64,000 nt of DNA from Couchioplanes caeruleus (lineage in GTDB: Bacteria; Actinomycetota; Actinomycetes; Mycobacteriales; Micromonosporaceae). The notes under the pieces are model-generated. The model was not told the DNA's origin. It searched no databases and saw only the letters and a list, made by a program, of their open reading frames with translations. Both the position numbers and the translations under genes were made by a program. Numbering within the stretch: position 1 is the stretch's first letter; each line of letters begins with the position of its first letter. Shown in pieces: positions 1-8,563 of the stretch. Location of the stretch: positions 1,991,501 through 2,055,500 of the forward strand of contig NZ_CP092183.1 of the NCBI RefSeq assembly GCF_023499255.1. The letters are read 5' to 3'.

Positions 1-1442
1 TCCTCGTCGACGATGAGGATGACGTCGGAGGTGTTGAGCACGAGCGTCCGGAAGTAGGCCTCGCTGTTGCGCCGGATGACCTCCTGGCTGAGCGCGATCC
101 GTTCCAGCGCGAGCGCCACCTGGGTGGCCAGCACCTCGAGGGCGCGCTGCAGCCCCAGCAGCGCCGTCGTCGGGCCGCCGACGTGCAGCACGCCCACCAG
201 CGGGTCGCCGGTGGGACGGTCGGCGAGTACGAGCGGGCAGCGCAGCACCGTGTTGAAGTGGGTCAGCCGGACGGCGACCGCCCAGTCGACGTCGCGGGTG
301 GCGACCAGCCGCGCGGCGGTGCCGGTGGCCCGGTCGACCTCGGACTGGGCCGCCGCCTCGGCCGAGATCGGCTGTTCGGGCTCGGTGATCGCCATGGCCA
401 GCACCACGCGGTGCGGCACGTCGGACGGCAGCAGCTGCGCGACGGCCTTGCGGACGGCGCCGGCCACCTCGTCCGCGTCGGCCGCCGAGACCAGCGCCGC
501 CGACGCCTCGCGCAGGCCGCGCTCGCGGGCCAGGGCCAGCCGGTGACTGGCCATCAGCCCGGCCATCCGGGCCAGGACGAGCAGGAACGTGCAGGTGCTC
601 AGCGCCGCGATCACCGACAGGTTGCGGACGCCCCCGTCGAGGCCGGCCCGCAGCACCAGGACCGCCGGCGCGACGAGCGAGGCCAGGCCCAGCAGCGCCA
701 GCCGGGAACGCCCCAGCTCGGTGGTCGGCCGGGGTGCGGCGTGGGTCAGCTCGGTCATCGACGGGTGCAGCGCGGCCACGCCGAGGGCGGCGTACCAGGG
801 GAGCGGGCCGAGGACGGCCAGGTGGTCGAGCCCGTCGCGGTAGCGGTCCACGTCGGTGACCACCAGCGCCAGCAGCCCGGCGGACAGCCACTCCGCGGCG
901 CCCAGACGGTGGCCGGAGGCGGTGAGCAGCCGGGCGAGCAGCGCGAAGCACAGCAGCCCGCCGACCGGGTACGCCAGCGACACCCACTGACCGTCGGCGG
1001 CCGGGACGCCCTCGCGGAGCCGCGGATCGAACACGAACGTCCACGCCAGCAGCGTCAGGCCGCAGGTCAGGGTGAGGGCGTCGAGCAGGCCGCCGCGGTC
1101 CCGCCGCCCTCCGGCGCGGTGCCGGACGAACAGCACCAGAGCGGACGCCAGCACCGGGTAGACGGCCAGGAGCAGGCCGGTGCCCACGGCCGGGAGCACG
1201 GGTACGGCGAGGTCGGTGCGGGCGGCGTCGCCGAGCGCGGACAGGGCGACGGCGGTCGCGAGGAGCTGCCACGGTGCGCGCGAGACCGGTCTGTGCCGCC
1301 GTACACCGAGGCCGATGGCGAGCGCGGCGGCGACTCCCGCGGCGAGGCGTACGGGAGTGTGCCAGGCCGGCTCGGCGGCGTGGGCCACGGCCAGGGCGAG
1401 CATGAGGCCGCCGAACAGGGCGGCCGCGAGCCGTGTCGGCAT
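1..1442 (-). CDS. membrane sensor protein with GAF and PAS domains (3' end cut by window edge)
   Basis: About 480 residues are visible and the reading frame runs off the left edge, so the C-terminus is missing. The start ATG (1442) follows a good ribosome site, GGAGGGAGC. The first ~290 residues contain roughly eight hydrophobic segments separated by short loops; a GAF-like region follows (about residues 300-440), ending in ALERIALSQEVIRRN. The last visible residues (SEAYFRTLVLNTSDVILIVD) read as the start of a PAS domain. In Micromonosporaceae this architecture usually continues into GGDEF and EAL domains for c-di-GMP turnover; that part is inference because it is outside the window. It diverges from the methyltransferase to its right, with 79 bases between the two starts. 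Confidence 0.75.
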   Translation of the reverse strand, partial: MPTRLAAALFGGLMLALAVAHAAEPAWHTPVRLAAGVAAALAIGLGVRRHRPVSRAPWQLLATAVALSALGDAARTDLAVPVLPAVGTGLLLAVYPVLASALVLFVRHRAGGRRDRGGLLDALTLTCGLTLLAWTFVFDPRLREGVPAADGQWVSLAYPVGGLLCFALLARLLTASGHRLGAAEWLSAGLLALVVTDVDRYRDGLDHLAVLGPLPWYAALGVAALHPSMTELTHAAPRPTTELGRSRLALLGLASLVAPAVLVLRAGLDGGVRNLSVIAALSTCTFLLVLARMAGLMASHRLALARERGLREASAALVSAADADEVAGAVRKAVAQLLPSDVPHRVVLAMAITEPEQPISAEAAAQSEVDRATGTAARLVATRDVDWAVAVRLTHFNTVLRCPLVLADRPTGDPLVGVLHVGGPTTALLGLQRALEVLATQVALALERIALSQEVIRRNSEAYFRTLVLNTSDVILIVDE

Positions 1443-1521
1443 GCTGCTCCCTCCGGCGCACTGGACGACGACGCTGCCCCCTGATCGGTACCGGGCCGCG
1501 TCAGCTGAGCAGAATCGCAGG

Positions 1522-2172
1522 GTGTCCACCACTGCTGAGTTCGTCCGCGCGCACACCCGGCTCGCACCCGTACCCTTCGTCCCCGAGCTGGTGCTGCACC
1601 AGGCCGACGAGCCGATCGGGCTCTGGGAGCTGACCGAGGCGGGCGGCGCGGAGCAGCCGCCGCCGTTCTGGGCGTTCGCGTGGGCGGGCGGCCAGGCGCT
1701 GGCCCGGCACGTGCTGGACGACCCGGCGCTCGTGGCCGGCCGTGACGTGCTGGACCTGGCGACCGGATCGGGCCTGGTCGCGGTCGCCGCGGCCAGGGCG
1801 GGCGCGCGCTCGGTGACCGCGAACGACATCGATCCGCTGTCGCTGGCCGCGGCCGAGGCGAACGCTTGTGCAAATGGCGTGAACGTCGCCGTGGTCGAGG
1901 GAGATCTCCTGGAAACCGGGTACGCCGATGCCGGTGTCGTCCTCGCCGGCGACGTGTTCTACAGCCGCGAGATGGCCGCCAGGGTGCTGCCGTTCCTGCG
2001 CGCGGCGGCCGGGCGGGGCGCGTTGGTGCTGGTGGGGGACCCGGGGCGGGCGTACCTGCCGACGCAGGGCATGGTGCGCCGGGCGACGTACGACGTGCCG
2101 GTGAACGAGGCGCTGGAGAGCGTGCCGATGCGCCGTACGAGCGTCTGGCAGGGGCATTTCACGTACCGGTGA
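1522..2172 (+). CDS. class I SAM-dependent methyltransferase (predicted nicotinamide N-methyase/COG3897-like)
   Basis: 216 residues. The glycine-rich SAM-binding motif I is clear (VLDLATGSGLVAVAAARAGA, about residues 76-95), followed by an acidic motif II residue in VTANDIDPLSLAAAEAN and a motif-III-like VVEGDLLE. The upstream sequence PPPFWAFAWAGGQALARH and the later DVFYSREMAARVLPFL are typical of the small lysine/nicotinamide-type methyltransferases that resemble the METTL21/ribosomal L11 methyltransferase fold. The GTG start is chosen because a -10-like CAGAAT ends six bases before it (leaderless pattern) and the protein then begins with the family's usual STTAEFVRAHT. The substrate cannot be told from sequence. 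Confidence 0.8.
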   Translation: MSTTAEFVRAHTRLAPVPFVPELVLHQADEPIGLWELTEAGGAEQPPPFWAFAWAGGQALARHVLDDPALVAGRDVLDLATGSGLVAVAAARAGARSVTANDIDPLSLAAAEANACANGVNVAVVEGDLLETGYADAGVVLAGDVFYSREMAARVLPFLRAAAGRGALVLVGDPGRAYLPTQGMVRRATYDVPVNEALESVPMRRTSVWQGHFTYR

Positions 2173-2179
2173 CCCTAGA

Positions 2180-2212
2180 TTGTTGAACAACCCTTGTGCG
2201 ATCGTTGAACAA
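2180..2212. promoter_or_regulatory. paired GntR/FCD-type operator dyads upstream of the 5-oxoprolinase operon
   Basis: Two near-identical 11-base dyads, TTGTTGAACAA (2180-2190) and TCGTTGAACAA (2202-2212), are spaced 22 bases centre to centre, that is two helical turns on the same face. Each fits the TGT-N3-ACA type half-site arrangement recognised by FadR/FCD-subfamily GntR regulators. They lie 52 bases upstream of the transporter start, and a GntR/FCD regulator is the last gene of the same cluster (6529-7224), which is the obvious candidate ligand-responsive repressor. The repeats are seen directly; the regulator assignment is inference. Confidence 0.6.
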
Positions 2213-2264
2213 TCCCTAGCGTCAGCGGTGCCTCCACTCGAACCATTCCGATCGAGGAGCGCCG

Positions 2265-3488
2265 ATGTCGACGGACGTGACCAACCCCGCCAGGACCCGC
2301 CGGACCGCCCTCATCGGGGCGATCTTCCTGATGGCCACCAGCGCCATCGGGCCCGGCTTCATCACCCAGACCACCACCTTCACGGCGAAGCTGGGCGCCG
2401 CGTTCGCCTTCGGCATCCTGGTGTCGATCCTGGTGGACTTCGTCGTCCAGATGAACATCTGGCGGATCATCTCGATCAGCGGCCGCCGCGCCCACGAGAT
2501 CGCCAACGCGGTCGTCCCGGGCGCCGGCCACCTGCTCGCCGCGCTGGTCATCCTCGGCGGGCTGGTGTTCAACATCGGCAACGTGGCCGGCTCCGGGCTC
2601 GGCCTCAACGCCGCCCTGGGCCTCGACCCCAAGCTCGGCGGCGCGATCAGCGCGCTGATCGCCATCGTCATCTTCGCGGTGAAGCGCGCCGGCCTGGCCA
2701 TGGACCGGCTGCTCATCGTGCTCGGCCTGGTCATGATCGTGCTGACCGTGTACGTCGCGGTCGTGTCCGGCCCGCCCGTCGGCACCGCGCTCAAGCAGAC
2801 CGTGCTGCCCGACCACATCGACTTCGCGGCGATCACCACGATCGTCGGCGGCACGGTCGGGGGCTACATCACGTACTCCGGGGCGCACCGGCTGCTGGAC
2901 AGCGGCACCGCCGGGCCCGAGCACATCCGCGAGGTCACCCGCGGCGCGCTCACCGGCATCGCCGTCACCGGCCTCATGCGGTTCGTGCTGTTCCTGGCGA
3001 TCCTCGGCGTGGTGGCCGGCGGCGTCGCCCTCGACACCTCCGGCAACGCGACCGCGCAGGCCTTCCGGTCGGCGGCCGGCGAGTTCGGCGAGCGGGCCTT
3101 CGGCATCGTGCTCTGGGCCGCCGCCATCACCTCCGTGGTCGGCGCGGCGTTCACCTCGGTGTCGTTCTTCAACGCCTTCTCGCCCAAGCTCACCGCGGGC
3201 CGCCCGCGCTCCTGGGCGACGGTCGCGTTCATCGCCGTCAGCGCCGCCGTCTACCTGCTGATCGGTACGGCGCCCTCGGCCCTGCTGGTCTTCGCCGGCG
3301 GCTTCAACGGCCTGATCCTGCCCATCGGCTTCACGATCCTGCTGTACGCGGCGTGGCGCCGGCGGGAACTGCTCCAGGGGTACGCGTACCCGGTGTGGCT
3401 GCTCGTGCTGGGCGCCGCCGTGGCCGCCCTCACCTGGTACATGGGCATCACGTCGGCGCGCACGATCTTCGACTACCTGGCCGGCTGA
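2265..3488 (+). CDS. NRAMP-fold membrane transporter of the YcsG type, lacking the metal-binding DPGN motif
   Basis: 407 residues with about 11 hydrophobic helices and no signal peptide. The N-terminal helix reads [19 protein letters not shown]; true NRAMP metal transporters carry D-P-G-N in this helix, and it is absent here, as in B. subtilis YcsG, which also sits beside the 5-oxoprolinase genes. The neighbouring sequence ([20 protein letters not shown]) is also YcsG-like. This argues for an organic or acidic substrate such as 5-oxoproline rather than Mn/Fe, though automated tools will probably label it a divalent metal transporter. The ATG follows GAGGAG. First gene of the pxp operon, 25 bases ahead of pxpA. 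Confidence 0.85.
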   Translation: MSTDVTNPARTRRTALIGAIFLMATSAIGPGFITQTTTFTAKLGAAFAFGILVSILVDFVVQMNIWRIISISGRRAHEIANAVVPGAGHLLAALVILGGLVFNIGNVAGSGLGLNAALGLDPKLGGAISALIAIVIFAVKRAGLAMDRLLIVLGLVMIVLTVYVAVVSGPPVGTALKQTVLPDHIDFAAITTIVGGTVGGYITYSGAHRLLDSGTAGPEHIREVTRGALTGIAVTGLMRFVLFLAILGVVAGGVALDTSGNATAQAFRSAAGEFGERAFGIVLWAAAITSVVGAAFTSVSFFNAFSPKLTAGRPRSWATVAFIAVSAAVYLLIGTAPSALLVFAGGFNGLILPIGFTILLYAAWRRRELLQGYAYPVWLLVLGAAVAALTWYMGITSARTIFDYLAG

Positions 3489-3513
3489 CCGCCGTCCGCG
3501 CGAAGGAGGAGAC

Positions 3514-4275
3514 ATGGACCTCAACAGCGACCTCGGCGAGGGCTTCGGCACCTGGCGCCTCGGCGACGACGCCGCGATGCTGGGCATCGTCAGCAGCGCC
3601 AACGTGGCCTGCGGCTTCCACGCCGGCGATCCGCGGACGCTGCTCGCCACCTGCGAGCGGGCGGTCTCGAGCGGCGTGGTCATCGGCGCCCAGGTCGGCT
3701 ACCGGGACCTGGCCGGCTTCGGGCGGCGCTTCATCGACTACGAGACCGAGGACCTGGTCGCCGACCTCATCTACCAGATCGGCGCCCTGGACGGCCTGGC
3801 CCGCGCCGCCGGCGACCGGGTGCTGTACGTCAAGCCGCACGGCGCGCTCTACAACGCGATCGTGCATCACGAGCAGCAGGCCGCCGCGGTGGTCGACGCG
3901 GTCCGCCGGTACGACCCCGACCTGCCGGTGCTGGGCCTGCCCGGCTCCGCGTTCCTGCGGCTCGCCGAGGACGCCGGGCTGCGGACCGTCCGCGAGGCCT
4001 TCGCCGACCGCGGCTACCACCCCGACGGCACGCTCGTCTCCCGGCGGCTGCCCGGGGCGCTGCTGCACGATCCCGCCGAGGTCGCCGAGCGCATGGTCCG
4101 GCTGGTCACCGACCGCACCCTGGTGGCCGTCGACGGGTCCGTGATCAAGGTGGAGGCCGATTCGATCTGCGTGCACGGCGACTCGCCGGGCGCCGTGGAG
4201 ATGGCCCGGGCCGTGCACGACGGGCTCACGGCCGCGGGCGTACGCATCACCGCCTTCGCCGGAGCCGGCGCATGA
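3514..4275 (+). CDS. pxpA: 5-oxoprolinase subunit A (LamB/YcsF family)
   Basis: 253 residues, the usual length of PxpA. The N-terminus [19 protein letters not shown] and the [11 protein letters not shown] and KPHGALYN segments are family signatures of the LamB/YcsF TIM-barrel-like fold. PxpA acts with PxpB and PxpC in ATP-dependent opening of 5-oxo-L-proline (pyroglutamate) to glutamate in the cytoplasm. A strong ribosome site (AAGGAGGAG) precedes the ATG. Its stop overlaps the ATG of the next gene by four bases (ATGA), and the same overlap recurs twice downstream, so translation of the block is probably coupled. Confidence 0.95.
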   Translation: MDLNSDLGEGFGTWRLGDDAAMLGIVSSANVACGFHAGDPRTLLATCERAVSSGVVIGAQVGYRDLAGFGRRFIDYETEDLVADLIYQIGALDGLARAAGDRVLYVKPHGALYNAIVHHEQQAAAVVDAVRRYDPDLPVLGLPGSAFLRLAEDAGLRTVREAFADRGYHPDGTLVSRRLPGALLHDPAEVAERMVRLVTDRTLVAVDGSVIKVEADSICVHGDSPGAVEMARAVHDGLTAAGVRITAFAGAGA

Positions 4276-5039
4276 CCGCCGCGGCCGACCTGCGCGCGCG
4301 GTTCCGGGCCGGCCTGGTCCGGCCCACGGCCGGCCTCGCGCCCGGCGTGGCGCAGGCCAACCTCATCGCCGTGCCCCGCGACTGGGCCTGGGACATGCTG
4401 CTCTACGCCCAGCGCAACCCCAGGCCCTGTCCGGTGCTCGACGTGACCGACCCCGGCTCGCCGGCCACCGTCCTCGCCCCCGGCGCCGACGTGCGCACCG
4501 ACCTGCCGCTCTACCGGATCTGGCGCGACGGCGCGTTCGTCGAGGAGGTCCCGGACGCGACCGCGGCCTGGCGCGACGACCTGGTGGCGTTCCTCATCGG
4601 CTGCAGCTTCAGCTTCGAGGCCTCCCTCATCGAGGCGGGCATCGACGTCCGGCACATCTCCGCGGGCAGCAACGTGCCGATGTACCGCACCAGCCGCGAC
4701 TGCCGGCCGGCCGGGCGGATGCGCGGCGAACTGGTGGTCTCCATGCGGCCGATCCCGGCGGACCGGGTGGCGGACGCGGTGACGATCAGCGGCCGTTTCC
4801 CCGCGGTGCACGGCGCGCCGGTGCACATCGGGGACCCGGCCGGGCTGGGTATCGGCGACCTCGCCAAGCCCGACTTCGGCGAGCCGGTGGAGATCCGGCC
4901 GGGAGAGATCCCGGTCTTCTGGGCCTGCGGCGTCACGCCTCAGGCGGCCGTGATGGCCTCGCAGGTCCCGTACGCCATCACCCACGCACCCGGGCACATG
5001 TTCGTGACCGACGTGCCCGACACGGAATACGAGGCATGA
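4272..5039 (+). CDS. putative hydro-lyase of the YcsI/DUF1445 family
   Basis: 255 residues. It contains the family hallmarks [18 protein letters not shown], the [18 protein letters not shown] segment with a conserved cysteine (about residue 113), the [16 protein letters not shown] stretch, and the C-terminal [11 protein letters not shown]. Homologues sit in pxp clusters of Bacillus and many actinobacteria; relatives include the mitochondrial D-glutamate cyclase family, so a role in D-glutamate/5-oxoproline interconversion is plausible but not established. It overlaps pxpA and pxpB by ATGA junctions. Confidence 0.9.
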   Translation: MTAAADLRARFRAGLVRPTAGLAPGVAQANLIAVPRDWAWDMLLYAQRNPRPCPVLDVTDPGSPATVLAPGADVRTDLPLYRIWRDGAFVEEVPDATAAWRDDLVAFLIGCSFSFEASLIEAGIDVRHISAGSNVPMYRTSRDCRPAGRMRGELVVSMRPIPADRVADAVTISGRFPAVHGAPVHIGDPAGLGIGDLAKPDFGEPVEIRPGEIPVFWACGVTPQAAVMASQVPYAITHAPGHMFVTDVPDTEYEA

Positions 5040-5653
5040 CGAGATTCCTGCGCTGCGGGCGGGAGGCCGTGCTCGCCGAGGTGGACGACCTCGACGCGGC
5101 CCTCGCCCTGTACGCGGCCCTGCGCGCGGCCGCCCTGCCCGGCGTCACGGACCTGGTGCCGGCGGCCCGGACGGTGCTGATCCGGTTCGACCCGGCGGTC
5201 ACGTCCCCGGCGGCGGTCCGGGAGGCGGCCGCCGTGCTCGAGCCGGACGGGCGCGGGCAGGCGTACGCCGGCTCCGTCGAGATCCCGGTGTCCTACGACG
5301 GCCCGGACCTGACCGAGGTTGCCGAGCATCTGCGGATCACGCCGGACGAGGTCGTCGCGCGGCACACCGGCACACCGTGGACCGTGGCGTTCGCCGGCTT
5401 CGCGCCCGGCTTCGGCTATCTCACCGGCGGGCACCCCAGCTTCGACGTGCCCCGGCGCACGACGCCGCGGACCCGGATCCCGGCCGGCTCGGTGGGGCTG
5501 GCCGGCCGGTTCTCCGGCGTCTACCCCGGTGACAGCCCGGGCGGCTGGCAGCTGATCGGCAGCACCACGGAACGCATGTGGGACCTGGACCGGCCCGAGC
5601 CGGCACTGCTGCTGCCCGGCGTACGCGTGACCTTCAAGGCGGTGCAGCGATGA
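5036..5653 (+). CDS. pxpB: 5-oxoprolinase subunit B (KipI family)
   Basis: 205 residues. Family signatures are [16 protein letters not shown] and the [19 protein letters not shown] block followed by [13 protein letters not shown], close to the KipI/Ahs1 domain of allophanate hydrolase. In B. subtilis KipI was first described as an inhibitor of the sporulation kinase KinA, but together with PxpA and PxpC it forms the prokaryotic 5-oxoprolinase. The ATG overlaps the stop of the upstream gene by four bases, and its own stop overlaps pxpC the same way. Confidence 0.93.
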   Translation: MTRFLRCGREAVLAEVDDLDAALALYAALRAAALPGVTDLVPAARTVLIRFDPAVTSPAAVREAAAVLEPDGRGQAYAGSVEIPVSYDGPDLTEVAEHLRITPDEVVARHTGTPWTVAFAGFAPGFGYLTGGHPSFDVPRRTTPRTRIPAGSVGLAGRFSGVYPGDSPGGWQLIGSTTERMWDLDRPEPALLLPGVRVTFKAVQR

Positions 5654-6495
5654 CCGTGACCGTCTTGCGGACCGGCCCGCTCGCCGTGTTCAAGGACGCC
5701 GGGCGCCCCGGCCACGCGCACCAGGGCGTCGCGCCGTCGGGCGCGGTGGACCGGGCCGCGTACGCCCGCGCCAACGCGCTGGCCGGCAATCCGTCCGGCG
5801 CGGCCGTCCTGGAGTGCACCCTGGGTGGCCTGCGGGTGCGCTTCGACGAGCCGGCGGTGGTCGTGCTGACCGGTACGGACGCCGTGCTCACGGTGGACGG
5901 CGAGCGCACCGGCGTGGAGGAGGTCGTCGAGGTGCCCGCCGGGGCCACCGTCGCCGTCACCATGCCGCGGCGAGGGCTGCGCAGCTACCTTGCCGTGCGC
6001 GGCGGCTTCGCGGTCCCGCCGGTGCTGGGCTCGCGCTCGACCGACCAGCTCGGGATGGGCCCGGCCCGCCCGGCGCCCGGCGACGTCCTGCGCATCGGGC
6101 CGGTCCCGGGCAACCCGGGGGACACCCCGGCGCTCGCCCCGCCCGCGGACGGGCCGCTCGAGGTCGACCTCGGCCCGCGCGACGACTGGTTCACCCCCGA
6201 CGCGATCGAGACGTTCCTCGGCGCCGAGTACACGGTCACCCCGGCGAGCAACTCGGTGGGCCTGCGCCTCGACGGCCCCCCGCTGACCCGAGCACGCACG
6301 GCCGAGCTGCCCAGCGAGGGCGTCGTCCGAGGCTCGGTGCAGGTGCCGCCGGACGGCCGGCCGATCGTGTTCCAGGCCGACCATCCGGTGACCGGCGGAT
6401 ATCCCGTCATCGCCGTGCTGACCCCGGAGTCGGCCGATCGCGCGGCGCAGCTGCGGCCGGGTGCGACCGTGCGCTTCACCCGTGCGCCCGGCTGA
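5650..6495 (+). CDS. pxpC: 5-oxoprolinase subunit C (KipA, biotin-dependent carboxyltransferase family)
   Basis: 281 residues. The start (5650) is set by the ATGA overlap with pxpB and gives [21 protein letters not shown], a normal PxpC/KipA beginning; an in-frame extension to 5578 is possible but would overlap pxpB extensively. Family motifs include GHAHQGVAPSGAVDRAAYAR, LGGLRVRF, and the C-terminal GSVQVPPDGRPIVFQADHP with TGGYPVIAVL. PxpC supplies the amidolyase-like half of the enzyme together with PxpB. It ends 33 bases before the GntR-family regulator. Confidence 0.93.
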   Translation: MTVTVLRTGPLAVFKDAGRPGHAHQGVAPSGAVDRAAYARANALAGNPSGAAVLECTLGGLRVRFDEPAVVVLTGTDAVLTVDGERTGVEEVVEVPAGATVAVTMPRRGLRSYLAVRGGFAVPPVLGSRSTDQLGMGPARPAPGDVLRIGPVPGNPGDTPALAPPADGPLEVDLGPRDDWFTPDAIETFLGAEYTVTPASNSVGLRLDGPPLTRARTAELPSEGVVRGSVQVPPDGRPIVFQADHPVTGGYPVIAVLTPESADRAAQLRPGATVRFTRAPG

Positions 6496-6528
6496 GGTGC
6501 GCGCGTCGCGGGCTGGTTGACTGGAACC

Positions 6529-7224
6529 GTGACGACCGTCGAGAGGCCGGGTCCCGCTGCGGGTGAGGGCTCCGCTGCGGGTGAGGGCTCCGCCGCGCGG
6601 GCCGGCTCCGCCGCGCGGGCGGTGGAGCAGCTGCGCAATTCGATGATCAACGGCGAGCTGGCGCCGGGTACGCGGCTCGCCGAGACCTCGCTCACCGGGC
6701 CGCTCGGCGTCTCCCGCAACACCCTGCGCGAGGCGTTCTCCACGCTCATCGAGGAAGGCCTGCTGGTCCGCGAGCCCAACAGGGGCGTCTTCGTCGCCAC
6801 GCTCAGCCCGGCGCAGATCGCCGACATCTACCGCGTACGCGTCCTGCTCGAATGCACCGCGCTCGCGCAGGCACCGACCGACCCGCCGCGCGCCCAGGCC
6901 ATGCGGGCGGCCGTGACCGACGCCCGGGCCGCGGTGGCGGCGGGGGACTGGCGGGGCGTGGGTACGGCCAACATGCACTTCCACGAGCAGATCGTGGCGC
7001 TGGCCGGAAGCCCCCGCCTGGACGGCTGGATGCGTCAGCTCACCGCGGAGCTGCGCCTGGCGTTCGTGGCGGCGCCCGACCCGGAGGCCCTGCACCGGCC
7101 GTTCGTGGCCATGAACGACGACATCACCACGCTGTACGAGGCCGGCGAGCAGGACCGGGCCGCCGCCCTGCTCCGCGACTACCTGCTCACTTCCGAACGC
7201 GTGGTCCTCGGCAACCTCCCCTGA
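6529..7224 (+). CDS. GntR family transcriptional regulator, FCD (FadR) subfamily
   Basis: 231 residues. After a disordered N-terminus comes a winged helix (about residues 30-90: VEQLRNSMINGELAPGTRL, TSLTGPLGVSRNTLREAF, EEGLLVREPNRGVFVA) and then an all-helical FCD ligand-binding domain with the metal/ligand His in ANMHFHEQIVALAGS. The GTG start is preferred because a TTG 12 bases upstream lacks a ribosome site. It follows pxpC by 33 bases and is probably part of the operon, so it likely autoregulates it through the dyads at 2180-2212. The first 25 residues are encoded by 18-base repeats (see the repeat entry). Confidence 0.9.
   Translation: MTTVERPGPAAGEGSAAGEGSAARAGSAARAVEQLRNSMINGELAPGTRLAETSLTGPLGVSRNTLREAFSTLIEEGLLVREPNRGVFVATLSPAQIADIYRVRVLLECTALAQAPTDPPRAQAMRAAVTDARAAVAAGDWRGVGTANMHFHEQIVALAGSPRLDGWMRQLTAELRLAFVAAPDPEALHRPFVAMNDDITTLYEAGEQDRAAALLRDYLLTSERVVLGNLP
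6556..6621 (+). repeat. 18-base in-frame tandem repeat in the GntR N-terminus
   Basis: Two perfect 18-base copies (6556-6573, 6574-6591) are followed by a diverged third (6592-6609) and a partial fourth. In frame they encode hexads of the form A-A-[GR]-[EA]-G-S, giving an Ala/Gly linker ahead of the DNA-binding domain. Copy-number change here would alter linker length without shifting frame. Confidence 0.8.
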
Positions 7225-7249
7225 GCGATCGATGCGGCAGGATGGCCGC

Positions 7250-7900
7250 GTGGCAGACATCATCGATCCCGCGATCAACGACTACATCCTGGCGCACAGC
7301 AAGCCCGCCGACCCGGTCCTGCGCGACCTCGCGGCCGAGACCGCCCGGTCCTTCCCCGGCCCCGCCGGCATGCAGATCAGCCACGACGAGGGCGAGCTGC
7401 TGACCATGCTGGTCCGGCTGACCGGCGCCCGGTTCGCCGTCGAGGTGGGCGTGTTCACCGGCTATTCGGCCATCTGCATCGCCCGCGGCCTGCCGGAGGA
7501 CGGCCGGCTGCTCGCCTGCGACGTGTCGCCCGAGTGGACCGCGGTGGCGCGCGACTACTGGAAGCGGGCCGGCGTGGCGGACCGGATCGACCTGCGCCTG
7601 GCCCCGGCCGTCGAGACGCTGCGGGCCCTGCCCGGCGATGCCGTCGTCGACTTCGCCTTCATCGACGCCGACAAGACCGGATACCCGGACTACTACGCCG
7701 AGCTGGTGCCGCGGCTGCGGCCGGGCGGCCTGATCGTGCTCGACAACGTGCTGCGCGACGGCCGCGTCCTCGACCCGGCCGCGCAGGACCCGGCGGACCA
7801 GGCCATCCGCCGCATCAACGACCTGGTGGTGGCCGACGAGCGCGTCGACTGCGTGATGCTGCCGGTGCGGGACGGGATCACCCTCGTCCGCAAGCGCTGA
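7250..7900 (+). CDS. class I SAM-dependent O-methyltransferase (catechol/caffeoyl-CoA type)
   Basis: 216 residues. Typical features of the cation-dependent O-methyltransferase family 3: MQISHDEGELLTMLVRLTGA near the N-terminus, the SAM motif VEVGVFTGYSAICIARGLP, the acidic loop LLACDVSPEW, the FAFIDADKTGYPDYY segment that holds the metal-binding aspartates, and IVLDNVLRDGRVLDP. The GTG at 7250 is preferred to the ATG at 7232 since CAGGAT ends six bases ahead, matching the leaderless pattern seen repeatedly here. Substrate unknown; the gene stands alone between the pxp cluster and the sigma factor. Confidence 0.9.
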   Translation: MADIIDPAINDYILAHSKPADPVLRDLAAETARSFPGPAGMQISHDEGELLTMLVRLTGARFAVEVGVFTGYSAICIARGLPEDGRLLACDVSPEWTAVARDYWKRAGVADRIDLRLAPAVETLRALPGDAVVDFAFIDADKTGYPDYYAELVPRLRPGGLIVLDNVLRDGRVLDPAAQDPADQAIRRINDLVVADERVDCVMLPVRDGITLVRKR

Positions 7901-7916
7901 GATCTGGCGGTCCCGG

Positions 7917-7985
7917 GCAACCCTCCGGCGCAGCGGGCGGCGGTCCTCACCCGCCACCGCTGAAATCCGGCGTTGCCGTGCAACC
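7917..7985 (+). promoter_or_regulatory. duplicated GCAACC motif upstream of the ECF sigma factor
   Basis: GCAACCCTCCGGCG (7917-7930) and GCAACCCTTTCCGGCG (7980-7995) are two copies of a GCAACC-type element, the second 51-56 bases before the sigma start. ECF sigma factors generally recognise an AAC-containing -35 and autoregulate, so the second copy is a candidate -35 of an autoregulated promoter. I see no convincing -10 partner for the first copy. Confidence 0.35.
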
Positions 7986-8035
7986 CTTTCCGGCGCGGCC
8001 GACGACGGTGAGGTGAGGGCGCCGGAGGGAGCGGG

Positions 8036-8563
8036 ATGCGGGCCGACGAGGAACGTGAGTACACCGAGTACGTGGCGGGACGGCTGTCCCGGCTGCACCG
8101 GACCGCGTACATGCTCTGTGGCGACGCGCACCGGGCGGACGACATCGTCCAGGCCACGCTGACGGCCCTGTACGTGCAGTGGCGCAAGGTCGCGGCGGCG
8201 CACAACGTCGACGCGTACGTGCAGAGCATCCTCGTGCGGCGCTACCTCGACGAGCGGCGGCTGCGGTGGTCGCGCGTACGGCTGGGCGGTGTCCCGCCGC
8301 ACGCGGTGCCGATAGCCGCCGCCGAGCACGGCATCGTCGAGCGCGACGCGCTGGTCACGGCGCTGCGGGCGCTGCCCAAGGGCCAACGGGCCGTGGTGGT
8401 GCTGCGGTACTTCGACGACCTGACCGTCGAGGCCACCGCCGAGGTGCTCAAGTGCTCGGTGGGCAACGTCAAGAGCCAGTGCTCCCGGGGGCTGGCCGCC
8501 CTGCGCGCCGCTCTCACCCCGGCCGAGGCCGGTACCGCGCGAGGATCGAGGGACGGATCATGA
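8036..8563 (+). CDS. SigE-family ECF RNA polymerase sigma factor
   Basis: 175 residues, the normal length of SigE-family ECF factors of actinomycetes. Region 2 spans about residues 12-80 (LHRTAYMLCGDAHRADDIVQATLTALYVQW), and region 4 about 105-160 (LRALPKGQRAVVVLRYFDDLTVEATAEVLKCSVGNVKSQ). The ATG follows GGAGGGAGCGGG. It ends in ATGA overlap with the next gene, a membrane-anchored protein that is likely its cognate partner. Confidence 0.92.
   Translation: MRADEEREYTEYVAGRLSRLHRTAYMLCGDAHRADDIVQATLTALYVQWRKVAAAHNVDAYVQSILVRRYLDERRLRWSRVRLGGVPPHAVPIAAAEHGIVERDALVTALRALPKGQRAVVVLRYFDDLTVEATAEVLKCSVGNVKSQCSRGLAALRAALTPAEAGTARGSRDGS

Noticed and set aside
183..1484. Open frame of 433 codons on the plus strand
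   Set aside because: Antisense shadow of the membrane sensor gene: Gln/Arg/Gly-rich, no family motif, no ribosome site.
2265..3488. Plain MntH manganese transporter
   Set aside because: The DPGN helix-1 motif is missing and the operon is for 5-oxoproline metabolism.
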